Translations under genes and position numbers: made by a program
The notes under the pieces: generated by a model
The model's input: the letters and a program-made list of their open reading frames with translations, nothing else
The model's database searches: none
What the model was told of the DNA's origin: nothing
NCBI GenBank assembly: GCA_018873245.2
Contig: JAEMBT020000008.1
Location: forward strand, 14,433,172 to 14,497,171
Length of the DNA stretch: 64,000 nucleotides
Direction: 5' to 3'
Source of the DNA: Archegozetes longisetosus
Taxonomy: Eukaryota; Arthropoda; Arachnida; Sarcoptiformes; Trhypochthoniidae
Part shown: positions 10,719-22,217 of the stretch, in pieces
How positions within the stretch are numbered: the first letter of the stretch is position 1
Layout: every line of letters begins with the position of its first letter

Positions 10719-13700
10719 ATACAGAGGAATAATTGTTGCATTCTCACCCAAAATCGACTCCTCGCAAGCTAATAAGATCATAGAAGATACTCAGGTAACC
10801 AAATATGAGCACACTTTGCTTTAAGGCTAACGTAGGATAGTTATACTATACTATACTATCTAACCAGAGGTATTTTCGTGGCTTAAACTGCTTTTGATGA
10901 GAATATACTATAACTGAAATATGTATAGAAAGTCGTGATTGCATTTTTGCCCAACTGTAGTATGTGCCGGATATGAACTTATATATCAATGTATTATATG
11001 TTATACTCGCCAAACTTCAGTTGAATGACTGCAAAAATGGCCAATATTTAAAGTTAATATCATGCGTGCATTCATTTGCAACGGCTAACAGTTGAACGGA
11101 AAACATTTTAGTCTATTTTTATTTCCGTTAGAATTTAATTATAAAGGCTTCTAATGCGTTAAAAGAGGCGACTGGAGGAGAGGCTTATTTTAGTGAAGTA
11201 ACTTTCGTAGTGCCCAACTCTTGGACTGTCCAAAATAATACTTCACTCACAAGATATAGTGACGCAGACATAATAATAACAGACAGAGGTATTCAATATA
11301 AACACTTTCAACACATATTTATGAATAAAAACAATCCATTAATATACAATTATTGTTTGAGACATGTCTAGCTAGGTTATTAATATCTGTCTTATAATTA
11401 ACAGTAATAGGAGCGCGCTCATTTACAATGCAATTCGCCGGTTGTGGTCAATACGCACTTCCCATAGTAGTGTCAAAAGAATTTATTTCCCAAACAGACA
11501 ACAACACCACCAAACTTTTGGTCCACGAATGGGCTCATTACAGATACGGCGTATTCAACGAATTCGGATTTCCGAGTGATCCCTTATATCCTGCTTTCTA
11601 TAGTATACCTGGTAGTGATAGAGATGACGTCAAAATTACCTCATGTACTGATGGTCACGAGTCGTTTAATTATAAGTCTGCTTATGAAAATGGTAATAAT
11701 TGTGATGTGATTACCAATAACATGACTGAACTGCCAACTACCCAAAGTGCTAAATGCATTCCATTGCCTACATCTGAAAATACGATGCAGTCATCTCTTA
11801 TGTACTCTCATTCGGTTACAAATATAACTAAATTCTGTGGTGTTTCTCAACGCGTACATAATGTGAATTCACCGAACAAACACAATTTCTTATGCAATGG
11901 TTTGAACACCTGGAGTATCATTAAATCACATTTAGATTCAGAAAAGTATGAGTTCATTAAATCGATTGTATAGTTTGAATATTAAATTTTCTCAGAATGT
12001 AGACGAACTAATCTTTTGTGTTTAGATCAAAATCAAAGACATCACAATCGACCAAAGAAGATATTACTTTCAAATATTGGAAAGATACTGCTTCCTCAAT
12101 ATATACATTAATAGGAGTGGCGAACTCGAAAGCGATGGAAGATTTACAGCGGTTAGAATGGATTAATGTGGCATTAAGTAAATTTGTGAAAGTTGATTTA
12201 CCAAAATCAAATGTAGGCATTTTCACATTTAACGGCGATGACGTAGATATGACAAACACTCCATTTTGGCAAACTGCTGACCAAATCAACGACGGAATAA
12301 TGCTATCATCACAAGATGCAAAACCTATTGATTTTAAAAAAGTATTAGATAAGGGCAGAGAAAAATTTCTTAAAGATTCTGCCGAACTTTCATTGTGTTG
12401 ATCGGAGGAACTAGTATTAAATCTATACAAGAGACTGAAAGCGTTGCTACGGATTTGCGAACAGCCAACATAAAACTGAAAATAATTGTTTATCCATTAT
12501 TTATCTCATTAGATGATCGCAAACATGCCTCTGAGTTATTCAAAAGAACCATTTCAACAACTGGTGGATCGATAACTTATATTAGAGAAGATAAGGTTTC
12601 ACAAAAAAGCAGTGCTTCGACTTTAACTCAACTTTTGAAAGCTTTCGAAAGTGTAAAATCAGATTTTTCGGGAAGTGATACGACTCCATATCACGTGATT
12701 AGTGAACAAATATTTCAAAGCCCAAAGAACATTACTTTTACGTTCAACGTCGACACAAGTATTAAGGATAAACAATTAAGAGTTTATTTTATTCAGACAT
12801 TGGGTGGTGCATTGGGTGGACTTATCAGAAATGCGGTCCTTACCCGTCCCGATGGCACCAATGATACTGAGGTTACATCATTCGGTCAATATGGTAATAT
12901 TCGAGGATTTAAACCATCCATAGAAAGTTTTAGGTATGGTCAGTGGCAGCTCTCTACTCAGGCCGTCACTACTTCAAATTCGGAGTCCGTTGTAACTGTC
13001 GCTGAGTTTGGGTCACTCATTGAAGACTCCATTACTGCCAAATGTTGGTTAAGCTCTGAAGTAGAGCATGATCCATCTAGACCTCTACTCGTTTATGTGC
13101 AAGTTATGGATGGAATAGAAGGACTGATTAAAGATGCTGCTGTTCAATTCAATCTGGTTTATGAGGACGGATTCACTGTTCGTACGTCTCACTTGTTAGA
13201 TGATGGTTTAGGCGATCCCGACATCACTAAAGGTGATGGAATATATTCACAATATATCGTTGATATGAAAAAACTGGTTATTATTATATAACGGCTACGG
13301 TCGGACTTAAAAACGAAAAAGTTATAGTGACAAGTGACTTCGGTAGCACTTCATTACCCGTGAACCATAACACTAAATACTGTTGTGGCAGTAAAGTTTC
13401 AGGTGGTCAGTCCAAAGACTTTAATGGAAAGTTCAACAGAGTTGTTGATTGTGGTTCTATTTTTGTGACCAAAGACTGGCCAACTGAAAACTATCCGCCA
13501 AATACTATAAGGGATTTACGAATTGAAAGAGTGGACTACTTTAATAGAACAGTATATCTTAAGTGGACTTCTCCGGGCGGTGACTTTACTTTGAATAATG
13601 CAGATAAATATGCAATTAAAGTGTTTCACGGAAATGACAATGATCCTAATTTGAGAAAAGAAATTATCTCTAATTTTGATTGAAAAAACAGTTCAGATTT

Positions 13701-14220
13701 TGACATTGAACCAGTAGTTCCAGCACAGAGTTACGGTAAAGAACAAAGAGCTGAAATAAGAGTGCGATCAGAAGAAGGAGGAATGTATTACTTTGCAATG
13801 AAATCTTACGATAAAGAGAACCATGGAAGTGATGTGTCAAACATAGTGGTGGCACATATCAAAAGTAATGTACTTATAACGAGCATAATTGCTTTATCAA
13901 ATGATGTTAGCAAAACTTCATGTAGACAACAATCGATACTAATGTCAAATCGTTAGTCAGTTCTGACAGCTTTGCATAAAATCCCCTATAATCCAATACT
14001 TTTAATATTTATTCTTTTAAGCATACCTCTAAAAATATTTAGCGGTTAGTGCATGTCATCATTTTGTCTACAGTTGAGGTACTTCATTGTATTCTTCATT
14101 GAGAACTTTTAGAAACTTTACTCTTTGAAGCCTGACATATTTGATTTGCGAACTTTTTCATACAATTTTAGACCATGCATTCACATGACTTCATAGCTTT
14201 TTTCAACCTTTGTTTTATAG

Positions 14221-14348
14221 TGGACAGGAATGGTGGCGGTGGGAGTGAGGAATTGGTAGGTTTTGAATGGTGGCGAATATTAGCGATTTGTGTCGCTTTT
14301 GCAATTTTCGTATTGGTTGTTTACTTAAATATTAATAACTATATATGA
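14221..14348 (+). other. CLCA terminal membrane exon, copy A
   Basis: Preceded by a TTTTATAG acceptor. In the phase left by exon 4 (donor after 13921) it encodes DRNGGGGSEELVGFEWWRI and then a hydrophobic segment LAICVAFAIFVLVVYLN, stopping at 14346-14348. It is shorter than copy B and has no basic cytoplasmic tail. Confidence 0.7.
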
Positions 14349-15444
14349 TTTGAAATTAAAATTGGACATAATTTAAAATCAAATTTGAAACGATGATTAA
14401 CTAAATTAAACTTTCGGGTGTTTAAATCTATACCCTACTTTTAAATCTAAAATAGACACTAACCACCCAAACTACAACTAGAAATTGAATCAAGTGTTCA
14501 GTTGTTTATTCCAGTTCAAGTTAAGAACTTCAGATCTTTTAAACTATCTCTCAGGCATGATTTTACAAACGTTTCTCATTACATTGACACTTTTTACGGA
14601 ACATACTGTACAGGTATTTGTTTCAGATAGAAGTACAGTTTTTAGTTTTTATAAATTGACTTACATAATAATAGAAATTACAGCTTTTATTTGGTGTGCA
14701 ATCTTTCAAAACAATGTTTATCAGTGCTTTATATAATTATTTCCTTATTTATTTAACAGATAATTTAACATATTTTTCTGTTGGCATCAAGTTTAGCACT
14801 TTTTACCTAAATTTCAAAATTAGCGTTTTTACTTAATTTCACAAATTGTATCTTTTGTTAGCAATATTTAGCTTATGCGACCAGATGCGCTAATATTTAT
14901 AGTTATAATAAATATAGTTATAAATAACTTGAGCCTTTTTATTACTGAAATACAATGAACATAAAGTACAGCTACCACCAAATAGTTTTACTTTTATTAA
15001 CACCAAACTGTTGCGTTCTGAGCAAAGTACAATGTCCAAATCCTCCTTAAATGAACCAAGACAAATTTGGTATCAAACGAAAGGTAATGAAGAGTAGAAT
15101 CGAGATCTGAAAGAATTTTTGAAATCCAAGATGGGTGACACAAGGTATGGCTAAATAACTAGTAAAATATCAATATGCACATTTTGTTCTTTCTTTTGCA
15201 CGAAAATAAAAGATTTGAAATATAGCTAGTAAATACATATCAACGAGAAATGTGTTAAAATAAAAAAGAAAAGTATATAAATAAAATTGTGTATAAATAA
15301 AACTGTGTAAAACTTCATTGAGTTCTTCATTGAAAATTTTTAGAACTACTCTTTAAAATCTGACATTTGATTCGCAGACTATTTCATACAATTTTTAACT
15401 ATGCGTTTGCACGACTTTATAATTCTTTGTCATTCGTTTTATAG
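14349..15444. other. Region between the two CLCA terminal exons
   Basis: Contains copy 1 of a dispersed repeat (14638-14971). Its last 140 bp (about 15305-15444) is a diverged duplicate of 14080-14220, the 3' part of the preceding intron. No other gene seen. Confidence 0.6.
14638..14971 (+). repeat. Dispersed repeat, copy 1
   Basis: Matches 39762-40055 in the same orientation at an estimated 80-85 percent. Shared blocks include TTTTCTGTTGGCATCAAGTT and TTTAGCTTATGCGACCA. No coding content and no clear terminal repeats; probably a piece of an unclassified interspersed repeat. Confidence 0.75.
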
Positions 15445-15638
15445 TGGACAGAAGTGGTGGCGGTGGAAGCGCGAAATTGGCAGGTATGGAGGGATGGCAA
15501 ATATTAGCCATTTGCATCGCTTGTTCTGTTGCTTCGGTATTCGTAATCGCTGCATCTATTTGTTTTGTGAGGAAACGAAGACGGAAGAATGAAGAAAAAA
15601 GTTTGACAAGAGACTCATATTACAAATATGACATTTAA
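15445..15638 (+). other. CLCA terminal membrane exon, copy B
   Basis: The same TTTTATAG acceptor and phase as copy A. It encodes DRSGGGGSAKLAGMEGWQI, a transmembrane segment (LAICIACSVASVFVIAASIC) and a basic tail FVRKRRRKNEEKSLTRDSY ending at 15638. This looks like a complete type I anchor with a stop-transfer signal. Confidence 0.72.
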
Positions 15639-16389
15639 TAGGATTTTATTTACGGCATTTTAGATGTGCTGTCTGGTTTACAGCGCAATAAATGGCTTTC
15701 ATTTAGCCACTTTTCAGCAAATTTGAAACATTCTCTAGTCGTTTATGGTATCTATTAAATAATATAAACTAAAATATAATGAAATTATTAGTTTTTTTGT
15801 ATTTTTGTTTGTTTAAAATTTATTTTTTATTCAATTACTTATGAATTCATATAGAACTGATAACAATGGACAGTCGAAAATATTCTATAAATCAATGAAA
15901 AACAACAGAATAAAGACTTCCGATCTTTTATATCATTAATTCATAATTATTGATAAATACTCCAATTTACAGTAATGTCATTGACAATAATGAATTTATT
16001 AAAACTAATAAATGCTTTGAATAAGTGCTAAAATGGGTACAGTTTTGCGAAAACGACTCAATTTCTAATCTATTCGAGAATCAAAGTTATAAAACTTTCG
16101 GGAACAGGTTCATTTGTTTTAAACATCTTGGTCGACACAAATACATAAAACCATTGAAACACAAATATCTTGTATTTGATGCCACGCCGACAAAGAAAAG
16201 GAGTTTGATTTGAAACAAAATTTTTCGTATTTAGTCCACAAACCAATTCTGAAGATGTAGAAATTTTTGTTTTCTTGTGCTTAAAAATTAATCAACTGTT
16301 TGATTGATTCCATGACACTTTTCCCAGAATTTTTCATCCGCAAGACTTATTATCTAAAGACATTTCGCCTAATACTTTTGACCCACAGG
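15639..16389. other. Intergenic, nothing recognised
   Basis: The frame at 16025-16213 has no recognisable motif and I do not call it. Confidence 0.4.
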
Positions 16390-16622
16390 CAGTACCGTAA
16401 CCAGGTTTGAGCGCTGGTGGGGCTAAGACTAGATCTTTTACTCATAGCGAAAAGGTTTTATGATATTTCTACAGTAAGATGTTTGAAAAGTATTCCAGTT
16501 TTTCATGGTTTTAAGATAGCTAACTAATCGATTGTTTCACTAGTCTAACATTTACACAAAATTTCCCGAAAATTTCTGGTGGGGCTATAGCCCCTTTAGC
16601 CCCACATGTAGTTACGGCACTG
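16390..16622. mobile_element. Short hAT-type MITE
   Basis: 233 bp bounded by CAGTACCGTAACC and, on the opposite end, CAGTGCCGTAACTA, followed inside by inverted GGTGGGGCTA blocks. It is flanked by near-identical 8-mers CCCACAGG (16382-16389) and CGCACAGG (16623-16630). Non-coding. Confidence 0.8.
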
Positions 16623-16630
16623 CGCACAGG

Positions 16631-17728
16631 TCATTTCACTCAATGAGCTGTTTCACTAAACATGACATTTTGCTCACATTATTATTACAACTCTCACACA
16701 AGAAGATATTCGGCAATGAATATGTTTATATGTTATCATTGTTTACATTCCTGAACAGCTATCAATATTGTCATTGTTTTTCATCTAGTATGTTAACTCA
16801 TTTGGGTGAAATCGGCTAGAGGGGAGCGGTTCGGGTAGTCCAAATTTTTGAAATAATGTATTGTATACCTGTATATTACTAGCCAGCATAACTTAATGAG
16901 TAAAGAAGTCTCTGGTCCCGCCCATTTAGGACCGACCTGAAACTACACCAACCAAAAATATTTCATTTTAATCCTTAGGACATACAGATTCAACATAAAT
17001 AACACTTATGTTGAAATTCACTTAAGGGACGAAGCTATAATTGCTTAAAGTTTGATTTTACAACATTTTAAAAATTAATATTTCAAGAATGGGAGGCTCC
17101 TTCTTAGAGATATATTGAAATATCGTACTAAAAGTAACTGAAAAACTTTATTCTTAATTTTTACAGAATTCAGGGGCCATTTGCAAAAATAGTTAATTAT
17201 GTGATATTTTGTAAGACTTTAGCTATACTTTGAACTTGGTTTGATTCTGAAAGCGTTCCGAAAGCGCGCGACCTTCCCGTGTGAGTTATTAATAAGATAA
17301 AGCATTTGTGATAGAAGTATTTATTTATTCAGCTCAAAGGAGAATGCCAAAACCTATAGACTCTGGCCTATCGACGTCCCGCAACGGTGATCCACTTAAG
17401 TTGTAGCCTAGGACAAAATATTCAATTAACCGAAAGAATTTTTGAGGTCGGTGAATCGTTCAGGAAGTTATAGGCGAAAACCAATGAATTCATACTAGTG
17501 AAAATACTTAAGAATTTCACTTAAAAATATAAAATAATTGCGTATACGTTGTAAAATATACACATAAAAGCTTAGGAATATGTAAAAATGTAAAATATTT
17601 GATAATTAAGTTATATTATGAGATAATTAAGATATATTTGAATTATTTTAGTATAAAATATTTTTAAAATGTCAAACCTCATCAATCTCGCACGCTGTAA
17701 GTGGATTCAAAAGTCATGCAAATCCTAT
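16631..17728. other. Intergenic, nothing recognised
   Basis: No supported gene or repeat. Confidence 0.4.
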
Positions 17729-17977
17729 CTAAGGATTCTGCGGGATTTGGAACTCAGATATGTGCCGCGCACATCCGAGGAACCAAAGAGCAGTGATAAC
17801 GTGGGCACAACACCCGACCGTTCCCAGGCCACATTTGCGCTGACAGCAGTAGTACAAGATTGACTCGGCACCACGTTTGGCCATATCTACTAAAACGTAG
17901 ATATATTTTGTAGTGGTGCGATGCCGAGACTGAATCCACGCTCGGAGGAGCATGAGCTCTTCAGTCGAAATCCCCAA
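17729..17977 (-). pseudogene. SWIM zinc-finger remnant of a transposon-derived gene
   Basis: The minus strand reads ...IQSRHRTTTKYIYVLV... then YYCCQRKCGLGTVGCCAHV and LWFLGCARH. This matches the general pattern of a SWIM finger (CxC...CxH) found in repetitive, transposon-linked arthropod genes, whose usual form is YxCxCKxGxRTVGCCxHxxxxxWxLxxARH. The first cysteine pair is altered, and I see no full-length frame around it. Confidence 0.5.
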
Positions 17978-17982
17978 AGAGC

Positions 17983-18022
17983 TGAGACCAAGTAGCTCTG
18001 TATATCGAGCTACTTGGTCTCA
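17983..18022. repeat. Perfect 16-bp hairpin
   Basis: TGAGACCAAGTAGCTC (17983-17998), loop TGTATATC, then the exact inverted copy (18007-18022). It lies just upstream of the SWIM remnant when read on the minus strand, so it may belong to the same old element. Confidence 0.85.
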
Positions 18023-18779
18023 AATCTCCCTGAGAAACTTGTGTGTCCAACAAAGTAGGATCACACTTGCTTCAGTTGATAGGAGCCTAAAGATATATTG
18101 CGTTCAATTTTAAAACAATCTAGCTTCGTCTTATTTGTTGCAATGAAAGAAAACTTAATGGTTATTAGTATAAGAGCTTTGTTGAGTACAACTTACACGT
18201 GATTATAATACTTCCTTCAAAATTTTCAATGTCTGATTATAGAAGTAATGCTTTTGCTTCAAAATTAACGTAAATAATTATCTTAAGCAAAACACAAATT
18301 TTGAAGGTCTGCAACAGATTTATTTAATTTTTGAATTCATTTACATGAATGAATTTCTATTAAAATGTTGACAAAAATACTGTTTTATTTCTAGTTTAAG
18401 TATAACAAAGATTAGATATGAAAAAATGTCAGAATAACTACTCCATTCATTTTCAAAAACTTACATAGAATTCTTTTATAAAATTTGCCCTCGAGATTAT
18501 TTTTTAGTTACAGTAAATTTCAATATAAACAATAATTTTAATTATCAAAATTTATCATATGAAAAGATAAAAGTTAAAAGTCGTAAACATGTCAGAATAA
18601 CTCTTTTATTCAATAATCTCAACTCAAAAACTGAATACAAATACTAATGAAAAACGATTTTCTCTTTAATTGAGTAATAGATATCTTTTATAAGTTCTCA
18701 TAATTTCATTTAAAATTATATGTTTTTGCTCATTTGACTATTAAATTTGTCAATTTGGATAAATCTCGAGTTGAATAAT
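18023..18779. other. Upstream region of the C-type lectin
   Basis: AT-rich, with two copies of ATGTCAGAATAACT (about 18426 and 18589) in locally similar contexts. No gene seen. Confidence 0.4.
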
Positions 18780-20066
18780 ATGTTTAAGTTAACAAAAATT
18801 TCATTTATTTTGCTTCTAATTTGTTCGATTAAAGCTAATAAAACTATAGAAGTTCTCGAAAAGTTAATTAACCAGCAAAATGAGGAGTTTGACTATAGAC
18901 TTAATAATGCGATAAAAGTCCAAGAAATATATCAAAGAAGAATTGAAGAAATAATGAAACAGATTTCTGGTTTCAGTGAAAAACTAGATGATATTATTAG
19001 CAAAAGTTGCTATTCAAAGGAAATCAGATCTGAAAGAATTAATAAAAGAGTTGATGAGATAGGAAATGAAATTAAATATTTGAAACAAAATACAAGTAAG
19101 TTGTATATTAGCTTAATTAATTTTATACAACGGGTAACAACTAGAAATTTCACCTGACTTTGAGTTTAAACTATTATTTTTAAGGTCACTTTCATTAAAC
19201 ATTAATTTTCTTTCATAGATGAATACATGGCTGCTGATTCACCATGTGGTGATTGGGAACCATTTAAAAAAGAGAAGTGTTTCAAGATTTTTGAGAAAGT
19301 GGGACTTCAAAATTATGAGGATGCTGAAAACACTTGTCAACAACAAGATAATAGCTCGGGTTTGATATCAATTCGTTTTCAGGAAGAACAAGAGTTTATA
19401 TCTAATTTCCTCAAAACTAACAAGATTTCAAACGATGTGTGGATTGGAGTAAAATATACCAATAATAAGTATAAATGGACTGATTACTCTGATTTAGTCA
19501 TCACAAACTGGGCACAAGGAAGTCCAAAAAATAAATCAGATCGCTGTGTACAACTACAATCTGATGAAACTTCATTTGGTAAATGGTCTGATGTACTTTG
19601 TAATAAAAAGAATCTTGTTGTATGTCAAAAGATGCAAACCTGGTCACTTTCCCATTTACAAAAATTACTTTTGAATACAATAAAAAATCCATTCCCTATT
19701 GGTTTTATTTATGTTCAACTACCGAAAGAGAAATCTCCGACTGAAATATGGCCATGGATGATATGGAATGATGTTAGTTCCACTTATGCAGGTGTTTTCT
19801 TCAGAGTTCTTGGTGGAAATTCTGCTTCTTTTGGAACTATACAAAGCGCGGATACATACAGAATTCCAAACTTTTATTATAAATATTATGAATCAATCAA
19901 TTCAGCTATTTCACATTATATTAAAAGGGAAGTTCCAAAGGTCGGAAACTCTTCAGGAATAGCAGGGTATACTCTTTCAGATTTATTACTAGAAAGTAAT
20001 GGTCCACCAAATGATGATATAAGACCAATAAATATGGCCATTCGCATATGGAAAAGAACCGGATAA
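18780..20066 (+). CDS. Secreted C-type lectin with coiled coil and tail-fibre-like C-terminal domain
   Basis: Two exons, 18780-19095 and 19219-20066, join in phase to give 387 residues. I chose the ATG at 18780 because it opens directly into a signal peptide (MFKLTKISFILLLICSIKA). Residues about 25-105 are charged and heptad-like, likely a coiled coil that oligomerises the protein. A C-type lectin domain covers about 110-245: it starts CGDWEPFKKEKCFKIF, has VWIGVKY and ITNWAQGSPKN, and ends in SDVLCNKKNLVVCQK. An EPN or QPD sugar-binding triad is not obvious, so calcium-dependent sugar binding is uncertain. The last 140 residues (NPFPIGFIYVQLP, IWPWMIWNDVSSTYAGVFFR, NMAIRIWKRTG) resemble collar/tail-fibre-type domains seen in phages and some invertebrate secreted proteins. 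Probable role: secreted recognition protein. Confidence 0.8.
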
Positions 20067-20458
20067 TTTATTAATAACTTAATGTAACAATATCATTGAA
20101 GGAGATTTAAGCACCTAGTTTAGCTTTACTTTTGTAATCTTTTCTATTTTCTAATTTATTATTTAACTTAATAGAAATCAATATAATAAAATTTGATCCA
20201 CATAATTTAATTCTTCAGCTTTTTTAGATTGAATGGCAACATTATTTTTTATTTAATTCAACAAGTTCTTTGCCATATCTAAAATGGTTTTAATTGAAAT
20301 TAATAATATTTATCTATAATTCTATCAATTGGATGAGATTTTTCATTTAATGGTTTCACATTGCTATTTCTTAAACAAATTTTAGAATCTTTGTTCCCAT
20401 TAAGCGAAGTCAATTGTTTAGGATAATAAGTTACACTTATCTTTTCATGAGCAATTTC
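20067..20458. other. Unique sequence left of the inverted repeat
   Basis: Contains the lectin 3' end with AATAAAA-like signals near 20180. The inverted repeat starts at 20459; the flank differs from the right-hand flank. Confidence 0.5.
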
Positions 20459-20639
20459 ATACCAAATTTATTAAATTGTAATTCTGTGATTAAATGTTGG
20501 CAAAATAAAGGCAAACACCCGAAGTAGAGTGAGAGATAGTAATTGAACTGCATTTTCTGCCAAAATGTGAGGCTAAACGTCTTTATTTCAACGACTTGAA
20601 TAACATTGTATAAAATCAAATTGTTGTATGTTTATTATA

Positions 20640-21223
20640 GGGTAAATTCAGAAAATTCTGGACTGTTGTATCTTATCAATAAGGAAAGTTACAATAACAC
20701 TCATAAAATATTACTACGCAGTGGATGAAGAGTTGCTGAATAATGTGGTCGCAAATAATTATACTGCTCCTAATTATTCAATTTTCGCAATCTCCAAAAA
20801 TGGACCAACTTCGGGCCTCATTAACTGCAGAGAACCAGAAGTCTTATCAAATGTCATGTGTTATTGGAGATCACATAAGCATCCAGACATTGGCCAGTTC
20901 TTCAATCGACATGGTTGGATAGTACTAAGACACCCCCATATAGTCCTGATCTTAATCCCTGCGACTATGATGGCTTTCACAGAATTAAGGGGCCACTTAA
21001 AGGAATTCGATTCAGTAATGAGAATGACTTAGTAACTAGATACACGGATAGAATTAACGATATTAACCGGAATAAGGAGTTATTAGGAATATCTCGTTTG
21101 GCCGAGCGCTGGGAGCAAGTAGTCCAGAAATGTGGTCAATATGTATTGTAATGATAAAATCATAATTGACATTCAATAAACAGTTGTTGAGATACGGTTG
21201 TCCAGAATTTTCAGAATTTACCC
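20640..21223 (+). mobile_element. Nested mariner-type deletion derivative, left arm
   Basis: 584 bp with termini GGGTAAATTCAGAAAATTCTGGAC on the left and its near-inverse on the right, set between TATA dinucleotide pairs. It sits inside an older mariner. It encodes only N- and C-terminal transposase pieces (LNPCDYDGFHRIKGPLKGIR). A one-base contraction in a C run (5 C here, 6 on the right) splits the frame near 20935. The matching copy is 37466-38050. Confidence 0.82.
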
Positions 21224-21889
21224 TATAACAAACTCTTCGTTTGCCACTACAATCATCCAAATAAACAAATGCTTCGTCTAATGACACAACAAATTCACTT
21301 TTCGGACCACATAACACGCGTTCATAGTTTTCTGTAGTTTGTTTTGCGATTTTGTTTATGGGCATCACTTTAGTGGTGGACATGGCGTTTGATTCGCTTC
21401 TCTTTCTTCAGATCGCTATGAATCACTTTGTGAAGTGTTTGCAAATTCATTTTGCATTTCTTTACAATTGTTCGATACGTTTCAGGATTTTCTTTATCGA
21501 CCATTTGCCCCACTTTCTCAATAACTTTTCACGTACGCACTTGAGATGCTCTTTTAATCGGCGAGATTTGTCTGTTTCAGCCAACACTTTGCGACGTTTG
21601 CCAACTGAATTGATTATATTACTCACACTTCGCTGTGAAATGACAATATTTTGTCGTTTGGCGTCGCGACTACCATTTGCTGACTATAATTCTCTTTGGA
21701 AAGAGTTCTGATGATTGCCTCAACTTCGGCGCCCAATATCTTAGGCATGGCTTTAGGTTTGTTTACACTTGCTATGAATCACATGTCAAACAGTACTGTA
21801 TCAAAGATGTGTCACTCATTAGAGTTATCATCAGATGGGGTTAAACATTTTGTTAACAAAAATTGGTAAAATAAAGGCAAACACCTCTT
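21224..21889 (-). pseudogene. Mariner transposase pseudogene interrupted by the nested element, left arm
   Basis: The minus strand starts at about 21748 (MPKILGAEVEAIIRTLSKE). It passes through at least two frame changes (SQRSVSNIINSVGKRR; then KVMPINKIAKQT) and reaches the catalytic FVVSLDEAFVYLDDCSGKRR, where the nested element has landed. A terminal motif GGTGTTTGCCTTTATTTT lies at the 5' end (about 21870-21889, complement). Confidence 0.75.
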
Positions 21890-22186
21890 CGTACACATTC
21901 TTCAACAGTTCACTGTCTGAACTTCAGATTCAATCAGACCTTCGCGAAGCGCTTTTCTCGTCATTCATTTTCCACACAGGATGTCCAAATTCTAAGTTTG
22001 GCTGCCTTAATATGGTTTACATATCCGTTTACATGAATTGACTCAACGAAAACTATCATAGTTGATGTTTTTGAATGATACAGTATTAATGCACAGCTGG
22101 GCATATTCTCATTCTCATACTTCATGGCCCCCTTTATATGTTGTTTTTTATCAATTCATGTCATTTACTTAACAACAATAAAACTG

Positions 22187-22214
22187 CAACCTTTTAGAAA
22201 TTAGTAAAAGGTTG
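22187..22214 (+). promoter_or_regulatory. Leader hairpin immediately before the GH115 start
   Basis: CAACCTTTT (22187-22195) and AAAAGGTTG (22206-22214) form a perfect 9-bp stem with a 10-nt loop, ending three bases before the ATG at 22218. It is mirrored in the right arm. A TATA-like TTTATATG lies at about 22132. Function unknown. Confidence 0.5.
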
Positions 22215-22217
22215 ACT

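Larger units (their letters stand above)
8313..15638 (+). pseudogene. CLCA-like (calcium-activated chloride channel regulator) gene, disrupted
   Basis: CLCA proteins are secreted or anchored self-cleaving metalloproteases that modulate channel activity at the cell surface. Exon 1 (8313-8424 plus 10727-10794) encodes a signal peptide and a CLCA-type start, but a hAT element splits it. Exon 2 is 11132-11288, with FVVPNSW. Exon 3 is 11405-11945, with the zinc-protease motif VHEWAHYRYGVFNE. Exon 4 is 12026-13921, with the VWA-like and later domains. A last membrane exon lies at 14221-14348 or 15445-15638. Exon 4 carries a frameshift near 12390, another near 13268 and an in-frame TGA at 13681-13683. 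The VWA region lacks a clear MIDAS motif (DxSxS). All splice phases agree. With four lesions this copy is probably dead, unless some are sequencing errors. Confidence 0.82.

Noticed and set aside
16025..16213. Possible 62-codon gene
   Set aside because: No recognisable motif, splice support or start context.
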